Positions 33,425-43,935 of a stretch of 64,000 nt of DNA are shown in pieces. Under the pieces are notes generated by a model, which saw only the letters and a list, made by a program, of their open reading frames with translations, was not told the DNA's origin and made no database searches. The translations under genes were made by a program, and so were the position numbers. Position 1 is the first letter of the stretch, and every line of letters starts with the position of its first letter. Origin of the DNA: Pseudomonadota bacterium. Lineage in GTDB: Bacteria > Pseudomonadota > Gammaproteobacteria > Xanthomonadales > Rhodanobacteraceae. Location of the stretch: the NCBI GenBank assembly GCA_018240565.1, contig JAFEFO010000036.1, positions 1-64,000 of the forward strand. Direction: 5' to 3'.

Positions 33425-33928
33425 ATGGCACAACGACAATCCTTCCAGGTCGGCACCGGGCTGTTCATCCTGCTCGGTTTCGCCGCGCTCGCGTATCTGG
33501 CCACGCAGACCACCAGCCTGGCCAATTACCGCGAGGGCCCCAGCTACGACATCGTCGCGCGCTTCACCAATATCGGCCAGCTCAAGCTGCGCGCGCCGGT
33601 GAAGATCGCGGGCGTGCGCGTGGGCAGCGTGGCCGGCATCGTGCTCGAGCCGGAAAAACTCGACGCCAAGGTGACGCTCGCCATCGACGACCGATACAGC
33701 AAGATCCCGGACGATTCCGCGGCGGCGATATTCACCAGCGGTTTATTGGGCGATCAGTATGTTGCCCTGCAGCCCGGCGGCTCGCCGGACAATTTCAAGA
33801 ATGGCGATGAAGTGGTGCTGACGCAAAGTTCCATGCAGCTGGAGGAACTGATCGGCAAGTACCTGGTCGGTGGTGATGCCGGCAAGCCCAAGGCCGGCGA
33901 TGCCGCAGCCGACGCCAAGAAGCAATAG
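33425..33928 (+). CDS. mlaD: Mla substrate-binding hexamer subunit MlaD
   Basis: A 167-residue MCE-domain protein with one N-terminal membrane anchor (GTGLFILLGFAALAYLAT) and a single MCE domain (IVARFTNIGQLKLRAPVKIAGVRVG in parts), ending in a helical/Ala-Lys tail. MlaD forms a periplasmic hexameric ring on MlaE. GGGGTGA precedes ATG 33425; a longer open frame from 33371 has no matching N-terminus. Confidence 0.94.
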   Translation: MAQRQSFQVGTGLFILLGFAALAYLATQTTSLANYREGPSYDIVARFTNIGQLKLRAPVKIAGVRVGSVAGIVLEPEKLDAKVTLAIDDRYSKIPDDSAAAIFTSGLLGDQYVALQPGGSPDNFKNGDEVVLTQSSMQLEELIGKYLVGGDAGKPKAGDAAADAKKQ

Positions 33929-33938
33929 GAGTTCGATG

Positions 33939-34571
33939 ATGAAACTCGCAAGCATGCTGTTTTGCATTTTCGGTCTGGCCGCGTTCGCACCGGCGTACGC
34001 CGATGCGCCCACGCCCAACCAGGTCGCGCAGGGCATGGTCGATGAATTGGGCAAGACCATGCAGGCGCGCCGCGACGAGCTGAAGAACAATCGCGAGGAA
34101 TTGCTCAAGACCATCGATGCGATCGTGTTGCCGCACTTCGACATCGACTACGCCTCGATCCTGGTGCTCGGCCAGAACGCGCGCACGGCCACGCCGGCGC
34201 AGCGCGCGCGCTTTGCCAAGGCGATGTACAACTCGATCACGCACCGCTATGCCGAGGGCCTGCTCAAGTACACCGAAGGCCGGGTCAAGGTGCTGCCGTT
34301 CCAGGGCCAGCTCAACGAAAAGCGCACGCTGGTGCGCACCCAGGTCGTGCTCGACGACGGCAAGGTGGTGCCGGTGGACTACGCATTTCGCAAGTCCAGT
34401 GACGGCTCGTGGAAAGCCTACGACGTGATCATCGAGGGTATTTCCTACGTGACCAACTACCGCAACCAGGTCGCCGCGGAAATCGCCAAGACCAGCCTGG
34501 ATGCGCTGACCGAGCGCCTGGAAACACAAGGCGAAAACGCGCTCAAGGGCATGGAGAAGGACGACAAGTGA
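33939..34571 (+). CDS. mlaC: Periplasmic phospholipid shuttle MlaC
   Basis: A 210-residue exported protein (signal peptide MKLASMLFCIFGLAAFAPAYA) of the MlaC/Ttg2 family, with IVLPHFDIDYASILVLG and DVIIEGISYVTNYRNQ typical of the family. It carries phospholipid between MlaA and MlaD. Two ATGs lie at 33936 and 33939; AGGAG at 33927-33931 favours the second (seven bases). The stop overlaps the GTG of mlaB. Confidence 0.93.
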   Translation: MKLASMLFCIFGLAAFAPAYADAPTPNQVAQGMVDELGKTMQARRDELKNNREELLKTIDAIVLPHFDIDYASILVLGQNARTATPAQRARFAKAMYNSITHRYAEGLLKYTEGRVKVLPFQGQLNEKRTLVRTQVVLDDGKVVPVDYAFRKSSDGSWKAYDVIIEGISYVTNYRNQVAAEIAKTSLDALTERLETQGENALKGMEKDDK

Positions 34572-34873
34572 GTGCGCCGTTCTTCGGCCTCGAAGCGGAT
34601 ACGCTCGGCGGACTGCGCGCGACCGGCGCGATTTCCTTCGCCAATGCCGCGCGCGCGCTAGGGCAGATGCCGGCGCCTGTGCGTGGCAGCGAGGCGCTGA
34701 AGATCGATCTTGGTGCGCTGCAAGGCGCCGACAGCGCCACGCTTGCCGTGCTCATCGCCTGGAGCGCGGCGGCGCGTCGCGGTGGTGCGTCGTTGCGCTT
34801 CCTGCGTGCGCCGCAAGGCTTGCGCGATCTCGCCCGGCTGTGCGAGGTGGATGGGCTTCTCGGTCTGGCGTGA
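34568..34873 (+). CDS. mlaB: STAS-domain subunit MlaB
   Basis: A 101-residue STAS-domain protein starting at GTG 34568, which overlaps the mlaC stop by four bases. The core IDLGALQGADSATLAVLIAWSAAARRGGASLRFL split across strand and helix is the usual STAS pattern, with DSATLAVL containing the conserved Asp-Ser. It stabilises MlaF in the complex. Last gene of the plus-strand mla operon; the convergent glycoside hydrolase ends six bases on. Confidence 0.88.
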   Translation: MSAPFFGLEADTLGGLRATGAISFANAARALGQMPAPVRGSEALKIDLGALQGADSATLAVLIAWSAAARRGGASLRFLRAPQGLRDLARLCEVDGLLGLA

Positions 34874-34879
34874 CGCGTC

Positions 34880-36874
34880 CTACTGCGGCGTCAATTCCAG
34901 CGTCAGCACCTCGAATGGCGCCAGTTTCAACGTGCTGGAAGCATCCGCATCGAAACGGCGCGTCTGGCCCGTGCTCCACACCGGCGTGGCAGTGTAGTGC
35001 CGCGCGGCGGCGGCCGGCAATTCGAGCTGGCGTTGCAAGTCGATCACCGCCAGCTGCGGCTTTGCATCCGGATTGCGCAAGGTGAGGAAGGCCTTTTTTG
35101 GCGTCCATGCCGCCCAGCCATAGACGTCCAGCCGGCTCGGGTCGCCGCCGATCCAGTGCGTGTCGCGCAGGACGTCCGCGTTCGCGCGCGACCACTTCGA
35201 CGCCGCGGCGAGCGTGTCCCAGTCCACTGGCGTGAGCAACGATGGCGTGATGTACATCTCCTGCAGTTGCGTGCCGGTGGCGAAGTACGAATGCACCTCG
35301 TTGGCGAAGTCGTGACCGGGATCGTCGTCCAGACGCTTGTTCTTCTGCGCGTAGATGATGCCGTGGAGCATCAGGGAGTTGATCGGGAACAGCGGGCCCT
35401 TGAGCACGATGTTGCGGTAGGTCTGCGCGTCGCGGTAGGTGATCCAGCGCTCGCGCCGTGTGCCGACCCCGGCCAGGTCGTCGTCCTCGCCGTCGCGCCA
35501 GATCGAGTCGGCGTAGCGCAGCCAGAACGGCGAGGCCCAGGTCCCGGTGGTCAGGTTGATGAAAGTGTCGGGCTTGTCCTTGCGGATATCGTCGATCAGG
35601 GCGATCGCCGCGGCGAAATCACTGTCGAAGCGGCTGCCGGGGAACACGCTGCTCACGTTGCCGGTGCCGTCGAACTTGAACTGGTTGACGCCGTCCTTGT
35701 CGAGCAGGTTCATCACCACATCGTGGAACCGTTGATAGTACTTCGGCCCCGACAGCGCGAAGCCGCCGTCGATGACCTCGTAACCGGCCGCCGCGCCGTT
35801 CTTGATGCGCTCGGCCTTGGGTTTGCCGTAGCCGCCCCAGGGCGACAGCCACACGCCGGGCGCGGCGCCGTATTTCGCCGCTGCCTCGCGCAGCGGCACG
35901 AAACCATGCGGGAAATCGCGGCTGAAATTCCAGCTTCCGCTCAAATCGTCCCAGCCATCGTCGAACAGGTACGAGTCGAGTTGTACCCTGCGCTTGACGT
36001 GCAATTCTTCACCGATGGCGTTGATGCGTTCGAGCGCTTCGCTTTCCGTGTACGGCGTGAAATAGCCGATGTCGTACCACGAGTTGTAATGCAGGAACGG
36101 CCGGTACGGATGCGCGCGTTCGCGCTCCACGTACGCGGCAAAGTCGCGACGCAACTGGCCCGGTCGGGCAATGCCGACGACCGCCGAATATTCGATGGTC
36201 TGGCCGTGGCGCAAGGGCAGGGTGCGCTTGAAAAAGGTTCGCGCACGCGTCGTGCGTACTTCGCTTTCCGATAACGGGTTTTCGAAACCGAAATACCAGT
36301 TGCCGTAGACGATGGGCGAGCCGTTCACGTCGCCGTCGACGGTGGCGCCGAGCACGTCCTCGATCTTGAGCAGGTCCACTTCGGCGATCGCCTCGTCCTG
36401 CTTGAGCGCGGTGATCGCGACGCGTTCGCGCACGTAGGCGGCGCCGTCGCGCTGGACGACGCTCCAGTCGATGCGCACGCGACCCTGCGCATCCTCGAAG
36501 CTTGCCGTCGCGGTTTGGCCGGCGAAATGATCGCCCAGGCGCGACGCCTTGGGATCTGCGGCCAGCGGATGCGTTCCAGGTTTGCCGACGAGTTTCAGAT
36601 CGGCCGGAGCCAGCGTGGTGCCATCGGCGAAAACCAGCGTGAACGGCGCATTGAACTTGAGTGCATCAGGTTCGCCCGGCGCGGCAACGGTGAAGTCGCC
36701 CAGATGTCCGTCCTTGATCGACCAGGTTGCGGCAATGGTGCCATTGCCCAGGCGCGGGGAATCCGTGCCGAGCGCGACCCGGGTTTTGTCCGCGGCATGC
36801 AACGTGCCCGCAAACAGCAATGCCAGGCACGCCAGGGCAGGGTGGGCTGCGACGCAGGCTCGCTTCAACGACAT
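34880..36874 (-). CDS. Secreted glycoside hydrolase, clan GH-D-like (GH27/36-type)
   Basis: A 664-residue exported protein: signal peptide ending near AGTLHA, an N-terminal beta-sandwich (about 30-265), a TIM-barrel with SYLFDDGWDD near 302, WLSPWGGYGKPK near 345 and NQFKFDGTGNVSS near 400 (probable catalytic Asp), and a C-terminal beta-sandwich. The layout resembles alpha-galactosidase/alpha-N-acetylgalactosaminidase families; similar proteins are sometimes labelled enterotoxin. Substrate and exact family are unsure. It lies between mlaB and mlaA on the mlaA strand, 42 bases after mlaA, so it may be read with mlaA. Confidence 0.75.
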   Translation of the reverse strand: MSLKRACVAAHPALACLALLFAGTLHAADKTRVALGTDSPRLGNGTIAATWSIKDGHLGDFTVAAPGEPDALKFNAPFTLVFADGTTLAPADLKLVGKPGTHPLAADPKASRLGDHFAGQTATASFEDAQGRVRIDWSVVQRDGAAYVRERVAITALKQDEAIAEVDLLKIEDVLGATVDGDVNGSPIVYGNWYFGFENPLSESEVRTTRARTFFKRTLPLRHGQTIEYSAVVGIARPGQLRRDFAAYVERERAHPYRPFLHYNSWYDIGYFTPYTESEALERINAIGEELHVKRRVQLDSYLFDDGWDDLSGSWNFSRDFPHGFVPLREAAAKYGAAPGVWLSPWGGYGKPKAERIKNGAAAGYEVIDGGFALSGPKYYQRFHDVVMNLLDKDGVNQFKFDGTGNVSSVFPGSRFDSDFAAAIALIDDIRKDKPDTFINLTTGTWASPFWLRYADSIWRDGEDDDLAGVGTRRERWITYRDAQTYRNIVLKGPLFPINSLMLHGIIYAQKNKRLDDDPGHDFANEVHSYFATGTQLQEMYITPSLLTPVDWDTLAAASKWSRANADVLRDTHWIGGDPSRLDVYGWAAWTPKKAFLTLRNPDAKPQLAVIDLQRQLELPAAAARHYTATPVWSTGQTRRFDADASSTLKLAPFEVLTLELTPQ

Positions 36875-36916
36875 GGCACGTCCTCCGGTACGTCGGTGGG
36901 CGAGAACGCCATCGGC

Positions 36917-37753
36917 TCAATGCGACGGTGGATGGTCCTTGCCCGGCGGGTTTGGCTTGTGCTGCTTCTCGTACTGTTCCTGTTCCTGCAGCAGCTTGTC
37001 GGCTTCGTCCAGGTCGTTGCCGCCCTGCAGTGACTGGATCACGTCCAGCGGCGGTTCGCCGCGATAGATCTGGTACAGGCGGCGTTGCCGATAGGCGTCG
37101 CGATAAAACACGTACGGGTCGAATACGCCCTGGAGCAGGCCTTCCGCATCGATGCCGGTGGAACGCAAGGTGACGAGGTAGGCCATCGTCGGCAGGTATT
37201 CCGAATGCAAGGGCTTGTCGTGGTTGCGCGCGTAGATGCTGAGCGGATCGAAGAAATAGCCGTCCACCGGCAAGCGCCAGACATCGCGCACCGTGGTCGA
37301 ACCGAATAGCGGCAGCACCAGGTAGGGACCATCCGGCACGCCCCATTTGGCCAGGGTCACGCCGAAATCGCTGGGGCTTGCCTCGATGCCCATCTCGCTC
37401 GCCGGATCGAAGAAGCCGAGCACGCCGACCGTGGTATTGATCACCAGCCGGCCCGTGGCCTTGGCGGCCTGCGGCAGGTTCGCCTGCAGCAGGTCGTTGG
37501 CGATCGTGATCGGCGACTCGATGTTGGCGAAGAAATTGCTGATCAGCGTGCGCGAGGTCGGGTTCGTCACCTTGCGATAGGCGACCGCGACCGGACGGAT
37601 CGCGACGCGGTCCGCCAGGTCGTTGAATGCGTACATCTTGCGGTTGAACGATTCCAGCGGATCGTCCTTGCGCGGCATCGGCATCGCGCAGCCGGCAAGC
37701 AGGACGGCAATCGATCCGGTGATCGCGAATTTCCGCAGGCGCGGTGAAAGCAT
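36917..37753 (-). CDS. mlaA: Outer-membrane phospholipid-removing lipoprotein MlaA
   Basis: A 278-residue VacJ/MlaA lipoprotein. The signal ends in the lipobox LLAGC. DPLESFNRKMYAFNDLADRV, PTSRTLISNFFANIESP and GVLGFFDPASEMG are family hallmarks. MlaA takes mislocalised phospholipid from the outer leaflet and passes it to MlaC. The frame is open to 37831, but ATG 37753 gives a normal lipoprotein signal. In many genomes mlaA lies in or apart from mlaFEDCB; here it is close by on the other strand. The C-terminal tail is rich in Gln, Lys and Pro. Confidence 0.94.
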   Translation of the reverse strand: MLSPRLRKFAITGSIAVLLAGCAMPMPRKDDPLESFNRKMYAFNDLADRVAIRPVAVAYRKVTNPTSRTLISNFFANIESPITIANDLLQANLPQAAKATGRLVINTTVGVLGFFDPASEMGIEASPSDFGVTLAKWGVPDGPYLVLPLFGSTTVRDVWRLPVDGYFFDPLSIYARNHDKPLHSEYLPTMAYLVTLRSTGIDAEGLLQGVFDPYVFYRDAYRQRRLYQIYRGEPPLDVIQSLQGGNDLDEADKLLQEQEQYEKQHKPNPPGKDHPPSH

Positions 37754-37860
37754 CGAGGTCGGCGGGCCAAGGCAACGGGGAACGGCAAGCCTACCGCAGG
37801 AGCGGGTCATATTGCACGGCAGCATCGTCATGCCGGCCAGTTGCCGTTCAGAAGCCGGGT

Positions 37861-37890
37861 TTGCGCTGGCGCACCCCGTGCCGCTACAAT
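37861..37890 (+). promoter_or_regulatory. Sigma-70 promoter of rpoZ
   Basis: TTGCGC (37861-37866), an 18-base spacer and TACAAT (37885-37890) lie 45 bases before the rpoZ ATG. A GAGG RBS follows at 37926-37929. Confidence 0.6.
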
Positions 37891-37935
37891 ATAACCCGTG
37901 TAATAGTCTGAATTGCTTCCGATTTTGAGGATTTT

Positions 37936-38226
37936 ATGGCACGCATTACCGTGGAAGACTGCCTGGCCGTGGTCGACAACCGCTTCGAGCTGGTGCTGAT
38001 GGCGACGCGCCGCGCGCGCCAGGTGGCCAAGGGCGCCGACGCGCTGGTGGATGCCAGCAACGACAAGCCGACCGTCGTCGCGCTGCGCGAAATCGCCGGC
38101 CGCAAGGTCAGCAACGAAATGATCGACGAAATCGACCGTGTCGAGCGCGAGCGCAAGGAACGCGAGGCCCTGGAGTGGGCGGCCGCGGAAGTCGATGAAG
38201 ACATGAAGGGCGGCGACGATCTGTGA
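37936..38226 (+). CDS. rpoZ: RNA polymerase omega subunit
   Basis: A 96-residue omega subunit with [20 protein letters not shown] and the helix [15 protein letters not shown], both canonical. It helps assemble RNA polymerase and forms part of the ppGpp site. spoT follows 48 bases later. Confidence 0.97.
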   Translation: MARITVEDCLAVVDNRFELVLMATRRARQVAKGADALVDASNDKPTVVALREIAGRKVSNEMIDEIDRVERERKEREALEWAAAEVDEDMKGGDDL

Positions 38227-38274
38227 GTCATCCGCGCACGTGTTGTTGCCACCGGGCGCATTGATCCGCCCGGA

Positions 38275-40428
38275 ATGATCATGAGCACGGCGCTGCGGGA
38301 AAACCTCCCTGCCGACGTGCAAGCGCTGGAGCAGCGGCTCGGCGCCTATCTTCCCGCCGACCAGGTTCTGCGCGTGCGCCAGGCGTACCAGACCGGCGCG
38401 CGTGCCCACGCCGGGCAAAAGCGCCAGAGCGGCGAGCCCTACATCACGCATCCGGTCGCGGTTGCCGGCATTCTTGCCGAGATCGGCATGGATGCGGAAA
38501 CCATCATCGCCGCGATCCTGCACGACACCCTCGAGGACACGCCGCTGTCGCGCGCGGAAATCGAGTCCGCGTTCGGCGCCACCGTGGCCGAACTCGTCGA
38601 CGGCGTGACCAAGCTCGACAAGCTGCGCTTCCGCAGCGTGGCCGAAGCCGCGGCCGAGAGCTTCCGCAAGATGCTGCTGGCGATGGCGCGCGACCTGCGC
38701 GTCATCCTGATCAAGCTTGCCGACCGCCTGCACAACATGCGCACGCTGGCGGCGATGGCGCCGGAAAAGCGCCGCCGCATCGCGCGCGAGACGCTCGACA
38801 TCTACGCGCCGATCGCGCAGCGCCTGGGCATGAACCGCACCCGCGCCGAGTTGCAGGACCTGGGGTTCCGCGCGCTGTATCCGGACCGCTATCGCATCAT
38901 CGGCGAACGCATCAAGAGCGTGCTCGGCAACCGCCGCGAGGCAATGGGCAAGATCGAAGCCGCGCTCGGCGCGCGCCTGGCGCAGGAAGACATCGCGCAC
39001 CGCGTGGTCAGCCGGATCAAGTCGCCGTACAGCATCTACGCCAAGATGCGCGCCCAGCACAAAAGCTTTGCGCAGGTCATGGACGTGTACGGATTTCGCG
39101 TGATCGTCGCGACCACGATGGACTGCTACCGCGCGCTCGGCGCCATCCATGCGCTGTACAAGCCGCTCGACGGGCGCTTCCGCGATTTCATCGCGATTCC
39201 GAAGGCGAACGGCTACCAGTCGCTGCATACCGTGCTGTTCGGTTCGTTCGGCGCGCCGATCGAAATCCAGATCCGCACCGAGGAAATGGACCAGGTCGCC
39301 GAGCGCGGCGTCGCCGCGCACTGGGTCTACAAGACCTCGTCCGAGCCCGCCACCGCCGCGCAGGCGCGCGCGCGCGAGTGGGTCGCGGGCCTGGTCGACG
39401 AACAGACGCGCGAAGCCTCGTCGATCGAATTCCTGGAAAATGTAAAAGTGGATTTGTTCCCGGACGAGGTCTATCTGTTCTCGCCCAAGGGCCGCATCCT
39501 CGCCCTGCCGCGCAACGCCACGGCACTGGATTTCGCCTTCGCCGTGCACACCGATGTCGGCAGCCATGCCGTCGCCGCGCGCGTCGACGGCAACCTCGCG
39601 CCGCTGCGCCAGCGCCTGAATTCCGGCGAGACGGTCGAGATCATCACCGCGCCTTCCGCGGCGCCGACGCCGCAATGGCTGGAATGGGTCGCATCGGCCA
39701 AGGCGCGCACCGCGATCCGGCATTTCCTCAAGCATCTGCAGCACGAGGACGCAGTGGATTTCGGCCATCGCATGCTCGATCGCGCGCTCGACGCGCGCGG
39801 CAGCAGCCTGGATGCGATTTCCAGCGCGGCGCTGGATCGCTTCCTTGCCGAGGCGCGCTACAAGCGCCTGGAGGAATTGCTCGCCGACATCGCGCTCGGC
39901 AATCGCATGCCCGACCAGGTCGCCGCGCAATTGTTGCAGGCGCTCGGCGGCACGCAGAGCCTGCCGACGCACGAAGCGCACGCGCAGGAAAAGATCCTGA
40001 TCAGCGGTGCCGAGCGCGGCGTGCTCAGTTTCGGCAATTGCTGCAATCCGGTGCCCGGCGACGAGATCGCCGGGTACCTGTCGGCGGGCAAGGGCATCGT
40101 CGTGCACCGCACCGATTGCCCGAACATGCCCGAATACCGCAAGACGCCCGAGCGCATCGTCGCCATCGACTGGGATCGCGACGTCAGCGGCGACTACCGC
40201 GCGCGCCTGCGCATCGTCGTCGACAACAAACCGGGCGTACTGGCCATGGTCGCCGCCGCCATCGCCGAGCGCAATTCCAACATCGAGAATGTCGAATACC
40301 AGGAACGTGATTCGCAGACCTCGACGCTGATGTTCACCATCGAGGTGCGCAATCGCAAGCATCTGGCCGACGTGATGCGCGGGGTGCGGCATGCGGCGCC
40401 GGTGCATGGGGTGTATCGTTACCCTTAG
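38275..40428 (+). CDS. spoT: Bifunctional (p)ppGpp synthetase/hydrolase SpoT
   Basis: A 717-residue Rel/Spo homologue. Order: HD hydrolase (about 25-190; HD in ILHDTLEDT and the metal/substrate region KLADRLHNMRTL), synthetase (about 220-345; YSIYAKM and GYQSLHTVLFG), TGS (about 385-450), helical/CC region (GNCCNPVPGDEIAGY) and ACT (about 640-715). The intact HD motif supports hydrolase activity. ATGs are at 38275 and 38281; either is possible. Confidence 0.96.
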   Translation: MIMSTALRENLPADVQALEQRLGAYLPADQVLRVRQAYQTGARAHAGQKRQSGEPYITHPVAVAGILAEIGMDAETIIAAILHDTLEDTPLSRAEIESAFGATVAELVDGVTKLDKLRFRSVAEAAAESFRKMLLAMARDLRVILIKLADRLHNMRTLAAMAPEKRRRIARETLDIYAPIAQRLGMNRTRAELQDLGFRALYPDRYRIIGERIKSVLGNRREAMGKIEAALGARLAQEDIAHRVVSRIKSPYSIYAKMRAQHKSFAQVMDVYGFRVIVATTMDCYRALGAIHALYKPLDGRFRDFIAIPKANGYQSLHTVLFGSFGAPIEIQIRTEEMDQVAERGVAAHWVYKTSSEPATAAQARAREWVAGLVDEQTREASSIEFLENVKVDLFPDEVYLFSPKGRILALPRNATALDFAFAVHTDVGSHAVAARVDGNLAPLRQRLNSGETVEIITAPSAAPTPQWLEWVASAKARTAIRHFLKHLQHEDAVDFGHRMLDRALDARGSSLDAISSAALDRFLAEARYKRLEELLADIALGNRMPDQVAAQLLQALGGTQSLPTHEAHAQEKILISGAERGVLSFGNCCNPVPGDEIAGYLSAGKGIVVHRTDCPNMPEYRKTPERIVAIDWDRDVSGDYRARLRIVVDNKPGVLAMVAAAIAERNSNIENVEYQERDSQTSTLMFTIEVRNRKHLADVMRGVRHAAPVHGVYRYP

Positions 40429-40438
40429 AATCCACGTT

Positions 40439-40471
40439 CGTCATTCCGGCCATGGATTGGCCGGAATCCAG
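40439..40471. repeat. Third copy of the CGTCATTCCGGC palindromic repeat
   Basis: CGTCATTCCGGCC, a 7-base loop, then GGCCGGAATCCAG. It lies between spoT and ridA and matches the pair at 9762-9904 in the outer sequence. It could act as a transcript hairpin separating spoT from ridA. Confidence 0.7.
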
Positions 40472-40501
40472 GAGGCAGGATGCCATCACTATGGACATTC
40501 C

Positions 40502-40882
40502 ATGCGCCAGATCATCGCCTCATCCAACGCTCCCAAGGCCATCGGCCCGTATTCGCAGGCCGTGCGCTGCGGCAACACCCTGTATTTTTCCGGCCAGACG
40601 CCGATCGATCCGGCCGTCGGCGCGCTGGTGCCGGGCGACATCAGCGCGCAGGCGCGGCGCGTGTTCGAGAACCTGAAAGCGGTCGCCGCCGCGGCCGGCG
40701 CGGATTTCACCAACGTCGCGCGCGTGGGCATCTACCTCACCGACCTGTCCAACTTCGCCGCGGTCAACGCCGTCATGAAGGAATACTTCGCCGAACCGTT
40801 TCCGGCGCGCTCGACCATCGGCGTCGCCGCGTTGCCGCTGAACGCCCAGGTCGAAATCGACATGATCGCGGTGTTCGATTGA
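40502..40882 (+). CDS. ridA: Enamine/imine deaminase RidA
   Basis: A 126-residue RidA/YjgF protein: start MRQIIASSNAPKAIGPYSQA, central FSGQTPIDPAVGALV, and the C-terminal catalytic block PARSTIGVAALPLNAQVEIDMIAV with the key Arg and Glu. It hydrolyses reactive enamines from PLP enzymes. The open frame extends upstream through the repeat, but ATG 40502 is the family start. recG starts 16 bases after. Confidence 0.95.
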   Translation: MRQIIASSNAPKAIGPYSQAVRCGNTLYFSGQTPIDPAVGALVPGDISAQARRVFENLKAVAAAAGADFTNVARVGIYLTDLSNFAAVNAVMKEYFAEPFPARSTIGVAALPLNAQVEIDMIAVFD

Positions 40883-40898
40883 GCGCATCGCGCCGCGC

Positions 40899-42995
<2,097 letters not shown>

Positions 42996-43008
42996 TCAGG
43001 AGACAGCA

Positions 43009-43935
43009 ATGGAAAAGCCAAAGATTCTCATCGACACCGACCCCGGCGTGGACGACGCGCTGGCGATCCTGATGGCGCATCGCCACGCCGATGTCGTCGG
43101 CCTGACCATCGCCGCGGGCAATGTCGGCCTGGCGCATACGACGGCGAATGCGCTGAAGCTGGTGGAAGTCATCGGCGCATCCACGCCGGTGTTTGCCGGT
43201 TGCGCAACGCCGCTGGTGGCACAGCCACCGGAAGATGCTGCGTTTGTACACGGGCTCGACGGTTTCGGCGATACCGGTTACACGCACAGCGCGCGCAGTA
43301 CGGAAAACGAGCCAGCGGCGCAGGCTATTCTGCGGCTTTCGCACGAGCACGCGGGCAAGCTCGTGATCGTGGCGCTGGCGCCTCTGACCAATCTTGCGCT
43401 CGCGCTGCGGCTCGATCCGGAATTGCCATCGCGCGTGGCGCGCCTGGTGGTGATGGGAGGCGCAGTCAACGGGCGCGGCAACACGACCGTGTCAGCGGAA
43501 TTCAACATCGGTTTCGATCCGGAAGCCGCCCACATCGTGTTCTCGGAGTGGCCGCAAATCGAATTGGCCGATTGGGAGCTGACCGTGCGCCACGGGATCG
43601 ACTTCGATACGGTCGCGCGCTGGGTACGGGCCGATCATCCGATTGCGCGGTTTTTTGACGCGATTTCGCGCAAGACCCGCGCCTGGTCGCAAGAGCGCGG
43701 GCGTCCGCAGTTGGCGCTGGCCGATCCGCTGGCGATGGCGGTCGCGCTGCAACCGGACATCGCCAGGCACACGCAGGAACATCACGTCGCCATCGCGCTG
43801 GATGGACTGGCGCGCGGTGCGACGATCGTCGATTGGGACGATCGCGGCGATGCGCGCACGAACGCACGCATCGTGATGGACGTGGATCAGGCGCGTTTCG
43901 AGGCGCTTTGTGCGTCTGCGCTGGGGGCCGGCTGA
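43009..43935 (+). CDS. Nucleoside hydrolase (IunH family)
   Basis: A 308-residue N-ribohydrolase that splits nucleosides to base and ribose. DTDPGVDDA at residues 8-16 supplies the Ca2+-binding Asp cluster, and VVMGGAVNGRGN and ADPLAMAVAL (C-terminal Asp) are further markers. ATG 43009 follows a CAGGAGA RBS and lies 13 bases after recG; the longer frame to 42982 would overlap recG. Base preference cannot be read. The 3' end overlaps the convergent mscK gene by 49 bases. Confidence 0.92.
   Translation: MEKPKILIDTDPGVDDALAILMAHRHADVVGLTIAAGNVGLAHTTANALKLVEVIGASTPVFAGCATPLVAQPPEDAAFVHGLDGFGDTGYTHSARSTENEPAAQAILRLSHEHAGKLVIVALAPLTNLALALRLDPELPSRVARLVVMGGAVNGRGNTTVSAEFNIGFDPEAAHIVFSEWPQIELADWELTVRHGIDFDTVARWVRADHPIARFFDAISRKTRAWSQERGRPQLALADPLAMAVALQPDIARHTQEHHVAIALDGLARGATIVDWDDRGDARTNARIVMDVDQARFEALCASALGAG

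Noticed and set aside
37828..40407. An 859-codon minus-strand frame opposite spoT and rpoZ
   Set aside because: It mirrors spoT codon usage, spans gene boundaries and has no recognisable motif.
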